Assembly (NCBI RefSeq): GCF_009870125.1
Contig: NC_046683.1
Span: 67,285,869 to 67,349,868 of the forward strand
Direction: 5' to 3'
Length of the DNA stretch: 64,000 nt
Origin: Drosophila pseudoobscura
Lineage: Eukaryota > Arthropoda > Insecta > Diptera > Drosophilidae
Position numbers and translations under genes: made by a program
The notes under the pieces: model-generated
The model's database searches: none
The model's input: only the letters and a program-made list of their open reading frames with translations
Told to the model about the DNA's origin: nothing
Shown: in pieces, positions 41,461 to 53,460 of the stretch
Layout of the letters: each line of letters opens with the position of its first letter
Numbering within the stretch: the first letter of the stretch is position 1

Positions 41461-41860
41461 CGTCAGAGGGAGGAGGGGAACTTAACCCACTGAACTCCCC
41501 TATATTTAAACATATGCAAAGCTTCAGTTAAACCATGAAAATCATACTGTATGTAAATTCTTTCTGTAAATCCATCTTATCTCTTTACTTACAAATCATA
41601 TGGACCCGATATCTTTTATCTAAACTGGGGTAAAATTATGCAAGTTTCATAATTTTTTTCGTGGGAATATTTAATTACCACCCTGGTCGACAATGGGCCA
41701 ATCGCTCTCTGTCCATGACCTAAAATCATATCACTCGATTTTTATATTCGGTTTAATATTACACGCTAGCTAGGACTCTCAGTACTGAAAAAACAATTTT
41801 ATCCGATTGATGCATACATTTTCTACAATATTGACTAATTTAAAATACTCAACTTTATTT
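41461..41860 (-). repeat. dispersed repeat, family 1, copy C (inverted)
   Basis: Aligns with 53094-53460 over shared blocks: TTAACCCACTRAAC..CCCT, ATGTAAAT.CTT, TAGCTAGGA, CTCAG and TTTATCCGATT, ending in TTTTCTACAA. On the minus strand its right part resembles the central unit of copies A and B. It lies between the divergent S28 peptidase and CFAP52 genes. Confidence 0.7.
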
Positions 41861-42057
41861 AATTTTGTTCAAAACAAGGTTAAAACAAAAAAGGTCAACA
41901 AAAAATAAAAGCATACAACGTAAGTGTGTTCGGAATTCTACTGTATTGTTGCTGGTCAACCGGTATAGCTATGAATATGATTTGTATACCCTATTTCCTT
42001 TAATTAATATGACAATTATGTTTTCCAAGCTGCTTTAAGAAAACGACCTGTATGTAC

Positions 42058-42081
42058 ATATGTATGTACGTACATACATAT
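42058..42081. repeat. 24-bp perfect palindrome of alternating purine-pyrimidine type
   Basis: ATATGTATGTAC followed directly by its reverse complement. It sits in a longer TATGTACATA-rich tract 240 nt before the CFAP52 start codon. Similar tracts are common in Drosophila intergenic DNA. Confidence 0.85.
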
Positions 42082-42317
42082 ACATATGTACATATGTAAC
42101 TCGATCCCGATTCCTTAACAGAGACTGACTAGTTTTTGCATTGTTTGGAGACAACTCAATGAGCAACGGCTTCCAGGCAACGGTTGTCATTTGAATGTAT
42201 ATTTTGAAAACTTAACAATCCCTGAGCCGGCTGACAAAACAGTTTATAGTCAAACAATATAGTCAAACCCAATACGAGAAGTATTATTTGGTAAATATAT
42301 TTTGTGATACAAGCATT

Positions 42318-44778
42318 ATGGAGCCACCCGGGCAGTGCCAGCAGCTAAAGCCGCGTGCCATTTTCGGAATTAACGGAAAGGTTGAGAATGGCGTGCGTCA
42401 GCACTCAACAACAGGCGATATTATATTCGCATTGGGCAATAAAATCGGCATTGCCAATCACAAAAAGAACTCGCAAGAGTTCATACCAGGACACAGCAAC
42501 ACCATATCGTGCCTGGATCTTAGCAAAAGTGGCAAGTACATAGCATCGGGGCAAATAAATCATATGGGGTTTCGCGGATACGTGATCATATGGGATTACC
42601 ATCAACGCAAGGAGATAGCGCGTCACGACCTGCACAAGGTGAAGGTCCAGGCTATATGCTTCACAGCCGAGGATCGATTTGTGGTATCAATCGGTGGCGT
42701 TGATGATGGCTCCGTGATTGTCTTTGACATGGAATCATTGTAAGTTAATGATGGCCTGGTATATCTAGAGATTCTTGAAAATGGATACTTTTTTTGTTTT
42801 CAGCTCCCCAATTTGCCGGCAGCCAGCTTCCCGAGCCATCTCTGGGAATGCTCTGGGTGTTCGCCCCATGCACAATAATCCATTCTTCTTTTTGACGGCT
42901 GGAGATCGCCATCTGCGTCTGTGGAGCATTGTGCGCGAGCAGAAGAAGCTCTACGTCCAGGACGTGCACATGGCCAGCAAGACGCGCGTCTTCTACTGTG
43001 TACGCATCAGCAAGAACGACCAGATCGCCTACTTGGGCACGGGCACCGGGGATATAGTGAAGATCACGCTCAATTGCTGTGACCGTGACAATGTCACCAG
43101 GCCGGGCACCACCAGCGGTATCTTGGGTGCCTTTGGCACCCACAATGCCCGCAAGCCGTCGGGACGGGACTGCAATCGCTATGTGAATGGTGTTCGTGCT
43201 CTGTATATTGTGGACGAGAGTCGGCTCCTAATCGGAGCCGGCAATGGCGATGTGGAGCTCGTCGAGGAGCGTACCGATGTGCCGCTGATCAATTTTCGGG
43301 ATTACCCAGGACCCACCTGGCCATATCTGCGCGTGCTGAAGACGACTCGCGTTTCCGGACGAATCTCTTCCTTTGTCCGCTCCACCCAAGATTTGTTTTA
43401 CATTTGCACAGACACAAACGAGATTTACGGGCTGACCATTACCACATGGAAGCTTAAACTACTGCGCACATGCCACACCAAATCCGTTTACTGCATCACA
43501 TTCCCCAAGTGAGTTCGAGCATCCATGGGTTCGTGTCGTTTTCCTTACAGCGCTTCTTTCCAGGGCATATGCTGCCGTCTTTGCCACCTCGGGCAAAGAA
43601 TGCATTCGCATTTGGTCGTCGGGCCGCAAGCAGGAGCTGCTCCGCATCATGGTCTACAACTTCAACTGCGCCGCTGTGCGCTTCACCCACGATGGCACCA
43701 GCATTGTGTCGGTCTGGAACGATGGCATCATACGCGCCTTTACACCCATCACAGGACGACTCATATATGCCATTCCCAATGCACACAACAAGGGTAAGGT
43801 TTGGCCGGTTGGCTGCTCCCTGCTGAACATGATCAAAATCCTCTATTGCAGGCTGCAGTGCCCTGGCAGTGTCCTCCACAGGGCGCCTCATTGTCACTGG
43901 AGGCATCGAGGGTCAGGTGCGTGTATGGAAGATAGATCCGTATCGCCAGTCGCTACTGGGAGTGCTAAAAGATCACTCGGGTCCAATCACATCTCTGGAC
44001 ATCAATCATCTGGGCACAGAGGTCATCTCGGCCTGCACCGACGGCTCCTGCGTCATCTGGGACATCAAGTGAGTGAGGTCGCCGGTATATTTTGAGATCC
44101 TCTATTGATGTGTGCTTCTCCTTTTGCAGCCGCATGACCCGCAAACAGGTGGTGACTGCCAACACACAGTTCATGTGCGCCTCATATTTCCCGACTGGGG
44201 TCCAGGTACTCACCTGTGGCTCGGATGGCAGGATAATCTATTGGATGGTGTACAACGGAGCTCTGATCCGCGAGCTGACCGCCTCGAAGAAGTCGTCGGT
44301 CAACTGCATCTCGATCAACGATACCGGCGACTACTTTATAAGCGTCGGCAGTGATCTGCAGGTAAAGCTCTGGGACTACAACAAGGGCGACGTGGTGGGC
44401 GTTGGATCAGAGCATGCTTCTTCCGTGATCAGCGCCGCGTACAGTCCTTGCCTAAAGATGTTCGTGACCGGCAGCACAGACGGTTCGCTAATTATTTGGG
44501 ACGTGCCCCAAGACTTCTGGGGCAGACCAAATCCGCCAGATGCCCCAGCCTACACCTTGCCGAAGACGACATCGAAGGGCAAACTAAGCGATGTCCAATC
44601 ACGCGTCGACTCGGGCTCAAAGGTACAGGCAAAGGGGGAAAACATCGATGGTCTTCTGAAGGCGACGCCGAAGGACGATATCTGCTGTGTCGAGTGTCCT
44701 CCCTGCGCCCAGAAAGAGAAGAAGGCTTCTGACCCCTTTGCCGAGTGCAAGATTGTCCCCGATGTGAGGAAATGTTGA
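42318..44778 (+). CDS. CG10064: CFAP52/WDR16-type WD40 protein of motile cilia
   Basis: Five exons: 42318-42739, 42804-43508, 43564-43793, 43852-44068 and 44130-44778, giving 740 aa. The start is MEPPGQCQQLKPRAIFGING. It consists of two WD40 propellers; clear repeats include CLDLSKSGKYIASGQ with GYVIIWDY, SIGGVDDGSVIVFDM, VWNDGIIRAFTPITGRLIYAI, GGIEGQVRVWKID, ACTDGSCVIWDI, YWMVYNGALIRELT and VKLWDYNKGDVVGVG. The order and motifs match CFAP52, a doublet-microtubule inner protein of axonemes, so expression in ciliated neurons and testis is expected. The protein is about 120 aa longer than vertebrate CFAP52; the extra tail is Lys/Ser-rich and ends with a Cys cluster (CCVECPPCAQKEKK). The melanogaster symbol is given from memory. 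Confidence 0.93.
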
Positions 44779-44872
44779 GCGTTCATTATTATTTGTTTAG
44801 TTAAGTTATCATTCTGCAATGCAAAATAAATTCAGTCGTTCTCTTCGAGCCAAAGAACATGTATTCGTCTTC

Positions 44873-45628
44873 TCAAGCTCCAATATATTCAGAAATTAGT
44901 CAGTCTGTGCTTTAAAACTATTCCAACGATATTTTTCAGCTTATGGTCTTCTTACAGAGATCAAGAATGGGTATCAGGATCGAGTTATATATACATATAC
45001 AAGACACTCATCATATGCATGAATTTGTCTAAAACATATCAATCTGAGAAAAGGTCTTTATTAATAACGTTTTAAAAAGAAGTTTAGAAAACCAGTATAT
45101 TCATATGAAATTAACAAAATAGGGTATACAAATGCCCATACTCCGATTGACAAGCTACCAGTAAGAAATGACGTGACATTCAACATTCGACATTTTGCAT
45201 AAACCTTGTTTTAGTCAAAATAAAATAAATGGGAGTACTTCAATTTAGTTAATCTTGTAGAAAATGTATTCATCAATAGGATAAAACTATGTGGGCAGGG
45301 CTGAGGGTTTTAGTTAGCCAGCATTATTCAACGGAATATCAAAATTGAGCAATAGGAACGTAAAGTCTCTTACGTTTTTTTTGTTTTAACTTTTTGGCTA
45401 AAACGTTTTCTTAGGCAAAGTCCAAGAAAATCAAGTATTTAAAATAAACCAGTCAAGTAGAAAATTGATTCATTAGTCGGATAAAAATACGTGGGCAGTG
45501 CTGAGGATTCTATCTAGATAGTAATATTCCACGGAATATCAAACTCAAGGGATATGTATAATAGAACTTGCATTCGTCAGTATATTTACGGTATATTTTT
45601 AAGATGAGACGGTATATTTCGGTATATT
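44873..45628 (+). repeat. dispersed repeat, family 1, copy B
   Basis: Long match to copy A (30724-31390) in the same orientation. It holds two tandem units of about 100 nt (45257-45360 and 45458-45558), each with ATTCATnAnTnGGATAAAA, GTGGGCAG.GCTGAG and ACGGAATATCAAA. Copy A retains one full unit and only the end of the other. It ends in GGTATATTT repeats just upstream of sgl. Confidence 0.8.
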
Positions 45629-45632
45629 TTAA
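45585..45632 (+). promoter_or_regulatory. GGTATATTT (Motif 6-like) cluster upstream of sgl
   Basis: ACGGTATATTTTTAAG, then GACGGTATATTTCGGTATATT: three copies of the Motif 6-like element some 220-260 nt before the sgl ATG. They belong to the right end of repeat copy B. A role in sgl transcription is an inference. Confidence 0.45.
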
Positions 45633-45851
45633 CGATAAATTTGTAATTGGTTGTTTGTTGGTTGTTTGTAATGAAACTGGTTGTTTTTCCATTTATTGCT
45701 CACTGCCGCGCCAAGCAAGCTCCAAGCTCCAAGCTTTATTCCACAGTCAGTTGAGCGCGCCGTTGCACCCCCATAAACAACGCGACACAATAACGCCACA
45801 GAGTTGTGATAATAAGTGCGAGACGGACATTAGCAAAAAAATCACGGCAAA

Positions 45852-48800
45852 ATGAAGGTTTGCTGTATTGGGGCTGGCTATGTTGGCGGTCCGACATGTG
45901 CGGTAATGGCACTCAAGTGCCCCGATATTGTTATAACCCTTGTGGATAAAAGTGTGGAGCGCATTGCACAGTGGAATTCGGATAAATTGCCCATTTACGA
46001 GGTTAGTGTGTGGATTTCTCTCCTCTCCACCCTTCTCATCGGCTTCCTGTTTCTTGTATCTACATAGCGGATTCTTGTGTATATTTGTATGTGTGTGTGT
46101 GCATCAGTATGGTTTATTCATCGCGCCCCTTGTGGCTGAGAAGGGGGGGAATTTCCATGGCCTAATCCTAAACAAACAATTCATCAATCAGAACGCATGA
46201 GATCCATCGAAAAGAAGGGACGTCGTTGACCGCGCATACCGCTCATGCTCAAGTGGCTGTCTGTCTCCGCCTCCCAAAACCAGTTCCCATACAAAACGAT
46301 TCGTATAGCCCTCTACTCTCCTCTCTATTTGAATGGACGGCCAGTGCGTGTTTGGCATTGAGCATTGGACACACTCCATCGTACAGGTGCTTGGCGCACT
46401 TGGGCCCCACAACAAGGTCAATGGTCAGAGCGGCACAAGTGTGTTCTCCAAGACATTAGTCATTCATAAATGGGAAAATGATTCGCTAAGTGGCAAATGA
46501 TTGCAGCAGAAATGAGTTTAGTATACGAGGCGGGAAAACAAGCGTGGGAATCGATTTTACGCAGACCTGCTGTCCAGTAAATTCTATCAGGGCTTCCTCC
46601 ACAGATGAGAAGCCATATTCTTGTAAGCTTCTCGAAGTATTAATTTCATGGGTTGTCCCCAATTCCTGAGACACGCAGTCACTCGCTTTACTGTCGCATT
46701 TCCGCCCTGGCGGCTTCCGTCTGCCCCTATTCGCTAAGAGCTCTTAACTTCTTATCTGTGGGTCTACCAAAGCAAAAGTCTCTTGTCCAGAGAGTGGCAG
46801 ATAAGCACGAATGTGGAATGGAATGGGGAATAGGGAATGGGTGCTATCACGGTTCTGCTGCGGATTCACTGGAAATGTATATATGTATATGTCTTAGCTG
46901 AGAAATTACCACACGTTCATAGGAATCGTTGAAAAAATAAAAATATTTACACTATGAATTCCAAGCAGTGAGTGAAACCTCAACGTTTAAGATGGGTGGG
47001 GGCTGAAGATGTTGCCAAGTTCCGTTTAAAGCACACAATTCTTTATTCTTTTATTGATATTCACTTAACGTGGATTGCATCATCATCGTCGTCAACGTCA
47101 CCACCATATAAACAGAGGCGGTGCAAGCTTGCTGCAACTATCGATGCGGCCTTGTCAACACCAACACAGCCCATTGACATCGACATTAACATCCATCCTA
47201 CTTTTGCAGTGTTTTGCATTTGCATAATTGGTTCCTGCCCATTGTTTTAAATTTTTTGAACTCAGCCATGTATGTACATATGTATGAACATGAACATGTA
47301 TTCCCTTGGTTTCCGCATTTTGCTAATTTGTCACAACATTGCAAAAAAAAAACTTATCAGTGAAGAGACTAATGACTTTTTGATAAGAAATTGTATTCAT
47401 TTCCTTTCCAGACGGCACTCTCCAACAAAATTTGGGCCCTAATATAGCAGAAATATCTTTTTACATACATATTGTTGTATATTTTGTGTATTCCCGAGAT
47501 TCCCATTTATTAAATTAACACCTGCTTTCCCCCAGAAATCTGTATCTGAAATGTATCCGAGTTCAATGAACATTCCGCACGAGAACAAAAATGGATATAA
47601 ATCTGGTTTCAAAAAGCTGAATAAAAGGGGATTACATAAGCTTGAGATCTCATTGAGGCAAGACACTGTTAATTTTTAATTTAATCGCATAAAAAGGCCA
47701 TTTCAGCACGTGAACAGAACTAGAACTTGATTGATAGAATGGGTGTTTCCTAGGAAACGCACATACATTTTTGGATAAGGTACCACCACGTACACAAAAC
47801 ACAATATATAGAAAGGTATTTAATCTTATCATCGGCCAAATGTAGAACGTCAGGGAGGGATAGATCGTGACTGGGATTATAAGCCACAGAACTGGGGCAA
47901 CCAACCACATGTTACAAATATGTATGTTTACATATTTGAATGACATTTCTCTTTCCATTTTGTTCACAGCCTGGTCTGGATGAGGTAGTAAAGAAGTGCC
48001 GCAATGTGAATCTGTTCTTCTCCACGGACATTGAAACGGCCATCAAGGAAGCGGACCTCATCTTCATATCGGTGAATACGCCCACAAAAGTTTCCGGCAA
48101 TGGCAAAGGTAATACATAAATTGATCGTCAATCACTCAATCACCGACCGACCATCTAACACTATTTCAATATCTATGCAGGACGCGCAGCGGATCTTAAG
48201 TATGTGGAGAGTGCCGCAAGAATGATTGCCGAAATAGCGCAATCTAACAAGATTGTGGTGGAAAAGAGCACGGTGCCCGTGAGAGCGGCGGAGAGCATTA
48301 TGCATATACTCAGGGCAAACCAGAAGCCGGGCATCCACTATGACATCCTGTCCAATCCGGAATTCCTTGCGGAGGGAACGGCCATTAACGATCTGTTGAA
48401 TGCGGATCGGGTGCTGATCGGTGGAGAGGAGACGACAGAGGGCCATGAAGCCGTGGCCAAGCTATCCTGGATCTACGAGCATTGGATACCCAAGCAGCAC
48501 ATCCTCACAACGAATACCTGGAGCAGCGAATTGTCCAAACTGGCGGCGAATGCTTTCCTTGCTCAGCGCATCTCCAGCATCAACTCGCTGTCGGCCGTGT
48601 GCGAGGCCACCGGGGCCGATGTCTCGGAGGTGGCTCGGGCCGTGGGCCTGGACTCGCGCATTGGCTCGAAGTTCCTGCAGGCATCGGTGGGATTCGGTGG
48701 CAGCTGCTTCCAAAAGGACATACTAAACTTGATCTACATTTGCGAGAATCTGAATCTGCCGGAGGTGGCGACCTACTGGCAGCAGGTCATCGACATGAAC

Positions 48801-49322
48801 GACTACCAGAAGCGCCGCTTCTCCCAGAAGATCATCGAGAGCCTGTTCAACACGGTGTCGGACAAGCGGATTGCCATCTTGGGCTTTGCCTTCAAGAAGA
48901 ACACGGGCGATACTCGGGAAACGGCGGCCATAACCGTGTGCCAGACGCTGCTAGAGGAGGGTGCCAAGCTGGACATTTACGACCCCAAAGTGGAGCCCGA
49001 GCAGATAATCGATGACCTGACGCACCCAAGCGTCACGGAGTCGCCGGAGAACGTCAAGAAGGCGGTTCAAATCCACAGCGATCCGTACAGCGCTGTGCGG
49101 GCCACACACGCCCTCGTCATCTGCACCGAGTGGGACGAATTCGTGGACTTGGATTTCCAGCGCATCTACCAGTCGATGATGAAGCCGGCCTATATCTTTG
49201 ACGGACGAAAGATCCTGGATCACGAGCGACTGCACCAGATCGGTTTCCATGTCCAGACCATTGGCAAGAAGTATCAGCGGTCCGGCCTGCTCCGCTCCTG
49301 GGGCATTGTACCACAGCTGTAG
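45852..49322 (+). CDS. sgl: sugarless, UDP-glucose 6-dehydrogenase
   Basis: Three coding exons: 45852-46001, 47970-48108 and 48181-49322, giving 476 aa. The N-terminal [14 protein letters not shown] is the Rossmann NAD-binding motif. The catalytic region has [11 protein letters not shown] (general base Glu) and [10 protein letters not shown] with the thiol nucleophile, near residue 276. [13 protein letters not shown] and the C-terminal UDP-binding half are intact. The enzyme oxidises UDP-glucose to UDP-glucuronate in the cytosol with two NAD+, feeding heparan sulfate and chondroitin synthesis; sgl is needed for Wingless and FGF signalling. Intron 1 is about 2 kb. The 3' end faces Surf1, 383 nt away. 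Confidence 0.98.
46002..47969 (+). other. sgl intron 1
   Basis: About 2 kb, GTTAGT donor and TTCACAG acceptor. No nested gene or RNA recognised. Confidence 0.85.
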
Positions 49323-49705
49323 GCGAATGAGGCGGGCGACGAAGCTACGACGACTATGGCATTTACACTTAAAGTTTCCAGTATTTACTCGACTAATTTG
49401 TAAATATCCCGTAACCGTATTTGTATCTGTATCTAGATGTGTGTGTTTTTTTATATAGTTAAAGTATTCTGCTAGGAACGCCCAAAAGGAGGTATACGTC
49501 TACACTTCCTGTTGCCAGCGTAAGCACTCCCTTGAACCGTAATTGTATTCCTATTACCACGTCGATCCCCCACTCGAGGATCGGCAGTTGCAATATTAAA
49601 CCGTACAGCATATGCACATTCTGCATATGGCTCATTAAAATCAAAGGCATTTACACGAGAGCATGTAAATTTTATAAAAATAAAAATAATTGTGTTTCAT
49701 TCCAC

Positions 49706-50783
49706 TTAAAACGGTAATCGCTTGACGATCTGTCGGTACCACAAGAACGAGGTAGCTGCTGACAGGCTGAACCAGGTCACCAAATACGACATGTGATCGT
49801 TACGCAGGGTGATGCGGGTCTGGCCACCGATTGGACCGTTCCGTATACCTTGGGGATCGTAGATGGCATCCAGGAATACTGGGGCAGCCCCTGTGGCCGC
49901 GCACATGCGTGGCAAGTCGCGGTACAGGTACATATTTACGCCCTTGTGGTCGGGCGTGAACTGAGGTCGCGATTCCCCCTGACGGACCACAGCCGTGAGC
50001 TCCACTTCCGACTGATCCTGCGCCAGGGTGCGTGACTCCGGATCCACATGCTTGCGGGACACCCAGCCACGATTGATTAGCACAATGTCACTGTAAAGAG
50101 GTACAAATGATGAGGATTCATCGAAGATAGCGCTGAGAGCAACTTACTCTCTGTCCGACAGCTGAAAAGGAGTTACAATCAAGTAACCATTGCCGGCGTC
50201 ACGCTGCGAGAATAAACCACCCTGTGTCTCCCCACCGTCGGGGCGTATGAGTGATCGCGGTCCCATGCGCATCTCCTTGTCGTGAAGGAACCGTCCACGC
50301 ACATTGACTAGGCGATATTCCATGTGGGACAAATCATTTAGACTAAAAGGAATGCAATTTTAAAACAAGGAACACATGGAAAATTGATGGGGAGTGTACT
50401 TTTCGGGGAGATCTACTGGTTTCACATTTAGCTGCTCGTGCAAATCCTTAATTAGCTGCTCCTTCCAGATTTTGCGCTTTACCTGCCAGCAGCCCAGGCC
50501 AAATGTGGTAGCGGGTATGAGCTAAGAAATAGGAATTGGTTAAAACAATATAATTTGAAGACTGCCACCGTCACCCCACCAGCAGGAACCAGCCAAGAGC
50601 TGTGATCTTGTCCTTTTCCTTGGGATCCTTACGAATGCTTGTGGTAAAATCTACCGGCGAACGCTGTTGTGTCATCTTTCTCGTGGCCGTTTGTAAAATA
50701 TTTCTGCTGCAGGGCAGGCACGAAACGCGTGGCAATACCCAGGCACCCTGTCGGCACATTTGTTTACCACCCAAACGCAGCAT
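49706..50783 (-). CDS. Surf1: SURF1, cytochrome c oxidase assembly factor
   Basis: Four exons: 50783-50580, 50521-50400, 50342-50148 and 50090-49706, giving 301 aa. The Arg-rich N-terminus MLRLGGKQMCRQGAWVLPRV fits a mitochondrial presequence. Two membrane helices flank a soluble domain: DKITALGWFLLVG-type into LIPATTFGLGCWQVKRK near residue 65, and TWFSLSAATSFLWYRQIVKRLPF at the end. SURF1 motifs include GLGCWQVKRKIWKEQLI, MEYRLVNVRGRFLHDKEM, GYLIVTPFQL and INRGWVSRKH. The protein sits in the inner mitochondrial membrane and helps insert heme into COX1 for complex IV. It starts head to head with Uqcc1. Confidence 0.97.
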
Positions 50784-50975
50784 ATTTCGCTATTGCTTAT
50801 AGTTAATTTAAAATTAATATTTAATTACAACAAGTTCCACATTTCACCAACACAGCTGCTTAAGTGAGGACTTATTTCAATCAAGTTGGCAGCTCCATTC
50901 GACCAGCTGTTGTCGCGTGCCACTAATAATTTGTATAAACGAATTTGTTTTAGTCAATTTTAGAGATATTTAAAT
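50784..50975. promoter_or_regulatory. bidirectional promoter between Surf1 and Uqcc1
   Basis: Only 192 nt separate the two divergent start codons, so both promoters and 5' UTRs must lie here. Two CAGCTG E-box-like sites occur (near 50853 and 50902). I see no TATA box that clearly serves either gene. Confidence 0.75.
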
Positions 50976-51995
50976 ATGCAGTGCACTCGGGCAGTTGCAA
51001 GGCTGGCCACCGGCATATCCAAAATCCACTTGGTAAGACCATATATGTAAAATTACCTTATTTATTCACAAAACTAATATTTGAATGCACTGCCGTGCAT
51101 GTCTTATATAAACACAGTAATAACTTGAATCTCTTATTATTCCTCAGGTAGGTCAGCCTTTTAAACAGACTGCAGGTTGTTCAGTCGTATATTCTCAGTC
51201 CTGCCGTCTGTGCTCGTCCGCCAGGGTAATGGACAGTGCGGATAAAACAAAGCCGACGACACCAGAACCTCCAGCCGACCACGGGATTCTCAAGAGAGTA
51301 ATGAACAAAGTGGGCTTCACACCCAACACAAAGGCGGTAAGTGGTGCCGTGCTCCACTAAATTATAGACCTATAGCTATGGCTACGTTTTTCAATGGCAG
51401 CGCCTCAAGGTAACCAGTCATCTGTTGTATGAGAGCGTGGCGGATAAGATCAACTATGTCGCCTTCTTTCGTGACTTCAGTCTGCCCAACACGTTCAACT
51501 CGTGGTTCCTGGTCACAGAGCTGCACGTCTGGCTGCTCTTGATGCGCTCCATGGCCGAGGGCTCGGAGACCGGCGAGGATGGACGCTTTCTGCGCAACTG
51601 CATCGTGGAGGCAATGTGGGGAGATGTAAACACCCGTGCCAAGAAGTTGGGAGTAAGTTGGCGGGCGCTAATAAACTTCTTCAATCCCTGCTAAATGCCT
51701 TGATCTTTTCCAGGCACACAATCCCTCCCGAACAAGGCAACAAATCGAGACGCTATCGGAGCAATTTCAGGCCGCACTCATTGCCTACGACGAGGGTATC
51801 ATGTCGGACGACCGCGTGCTGGCCGGCGCCCTGTGGCGACGCTTCTTCGAGATGAACTGCGATGACTATGCGCAGATTGAGAGACTCGTTAAATATGTGC
51901 GCCAGCAAGCCGTCATGCTGGACAGCTTGCCCCGGGAACAGTTCATCACAAAGCCAAAGGTGGCCTGGCTGGATCTGGACAAATGCAAGGTGTAA
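50976..51995 (+). CDS. Uqcc1: UQCC1 (CBP3 homologue), complex III assembly factor
   Basis: Four exons: 50976-51032, 51148-51336, 51401-51652 and 51714-51995, giving 259 aa. The N-terminus [20 protein letters not shown] is a typical mitochondrial presequence. The ubiquinol-cytochrome c chaperone domain covers about residues 75-245, with [53 protein letters not shown] and [24 protein letters not shown] split over exons 3 and 4. The family binds newly made cytochrome b in the matrix and guides its assembly. The end is 66 nt from the 3' end of the MADF gene, which faces it. In melanogaster I believe it is CG10075. Confidence 0.93.
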
Positions 51996-52061
51996 TTTTA
52001 GTGTTTCTGTTTAGTCTGTTCTTTTTTTGGCTAAAGTTGAGAATATGTGAAAGCCTATAAA

Positions 52062-52884
52062 CTAAATAACCAAATCATCCACGGGCTGATTGTGCAATGA
52101 ACGGAGCTGACACTTAAGCAGGAAGGCCATGATCCGGCGCTCAGCTCGTTGTCGCTGGGGTTGCTTGAACTGGTCGAGGATCTCGTCCATTTTAAAGAAA
52201 TAGCTTCTTGGGCAAATGGGGGAGCCGACCATCTGCTGCTTATCAGATTCAGAGCTGTTGATTTTATGCTCCTCAATATCTTCATATATGATCTCCTCAT
52301 GCATGACTTCATCGCTTGCTTCCTCAATGATCTCTTCGATGATATACGAATTTTCGAGGTCAATTCCGCTGCCATCATTGTACTCCTCCCACACCACTAT
52401 TGGTGCTTCCGATGGCGAACCTTCATTCTCTTGAGTCGACATCGTTTTGTCTGGTGATGGAATGGTGGTGGAATCTTCAGCGTTGGCCTTGCTCTTTGCA
52501 CCACCAGGTCGGATATTTGCCAGAAAGCGCAGGCGTTCAAGGTATGGCCAACTTGATCCCTTGGTGTCCGCCCGCCGAAATTCCTTGCGAAACTGGTAGT
52601 GCAGATTATTCCAGCGCATCAGGCAAAAGTCAACTATAGGAATTAATTGGATTTAATGTAGATGTCAAAAGGACCTCTTTGACCTTACCATCGCAGCCCA
52701 TGATCTTTGCTATTTGTGTCCAGATATCCGTTTTGGCCTTCATGGCATCGTATGTTGAGAGACCCGAGCGCCTGTAAAGCACCGGATGGGGCTCAACTAG
52801 ATTAATTAGTTTAAAATCGAAGGGACGATTTTTCTTGTAGCTAGTTCTCATTATTAACGTACATATATTTATATATATGTACAT
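52062..52884 (-). CDS. MADF-BESS domain protein, putative transcription regulator
   Basis: Two exons, 52884-52689 and 52633-52062. The protein is 255 aa from the first ATG, or 244 aa from the ATG at 52851 (MRTSYKKNRPFDF), which looks more natural for the family. The MADF domain runs from FDFKLINLVEPHPVLYRRSG through DIWTQIAKIMGCD to CLMRWNNLHYQFRKEFRR and WPYLERLRFL; this is a Myb/SANT-like DNA-binding fold. A middle acidic stretch (IIEEIIEEASDEVMHEEIIY) leads to a BESS-like segment, SYFFKMDEILDQFKQPQRQRA. Drosophila has dozens of MADF-BESS genes, many acting as nuclear co-regulators; this member's target is unknown. Confidence 0.88.
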
Positions 52885-53093
52885 AAGTATTTATTTTTAT
52901 GTTGTTTACATTTTTTGCGGCCCGAGAAAGAGTGTTGTTGTGGGGCCAAAGGCAGGAAGCACCGAAAAATAGATTATATGCTATAAATTAATCAATTTTT
53001 CACTAGATTGCCCAATTCGTTAGTAGTCACTTTTATTATATTAGATTTAAAATATGTTTAAGCAAAAAAGGTAAAAATAAGGCCGGCTGAAGG

Positions 53094-53460
53094 TACGCCA
53101 GAGAATTAACCCACTAAACAGCCCTCTATTTAAGCAGGAAAACAACTGTTAAACTGTGGATAATAGTTCTGCATGTAAATACTTCTTGTATACCCATCCA
53201 ATCTTTTTACTTAAAAAAAAAATTACCACGATATGTTTCATCTGAACTGCGTTTAAATTCTTCAAATTGCATAATTTTAGCGGAGTGTATTTCAATACCC
53301 ACTGGCTTACAACGGGTTAATCGTTCTTTGTCCATCATGGAAATCATATTCCTCGATTTTGATATTAAACCGAATTACTAGCTAGCTAGGACCCTCAGCC
53401 CTGAACACATAGCTTTATCCGATTTATGAATCCATTTTCTACAAGGTTAGCTAATGGCTA
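53094..53460 (-). repeat. dispersed repeat, family 1, copy D (inverted)
   Basis: Matches copy C in the same orientation and the central unit of copies A and B on the opposite strand: CATATTCCTCGATTTTGATAT, CTAGCTAGGACCCTCAGC and TTTATCCGATTTATGAATCC. It contains AGTGTATTTCAATACCCACT, typical of short non-autonomous repeats in Drosophila intergenic DNA. Confidence 0.75.

Noticed and set aside
42288-42317. Ten-codon N-terminal extension of the CFAP52-type gene
   Set aside because: It would start at TTG. The first ATG, at 42318, gives a start in line with the family.
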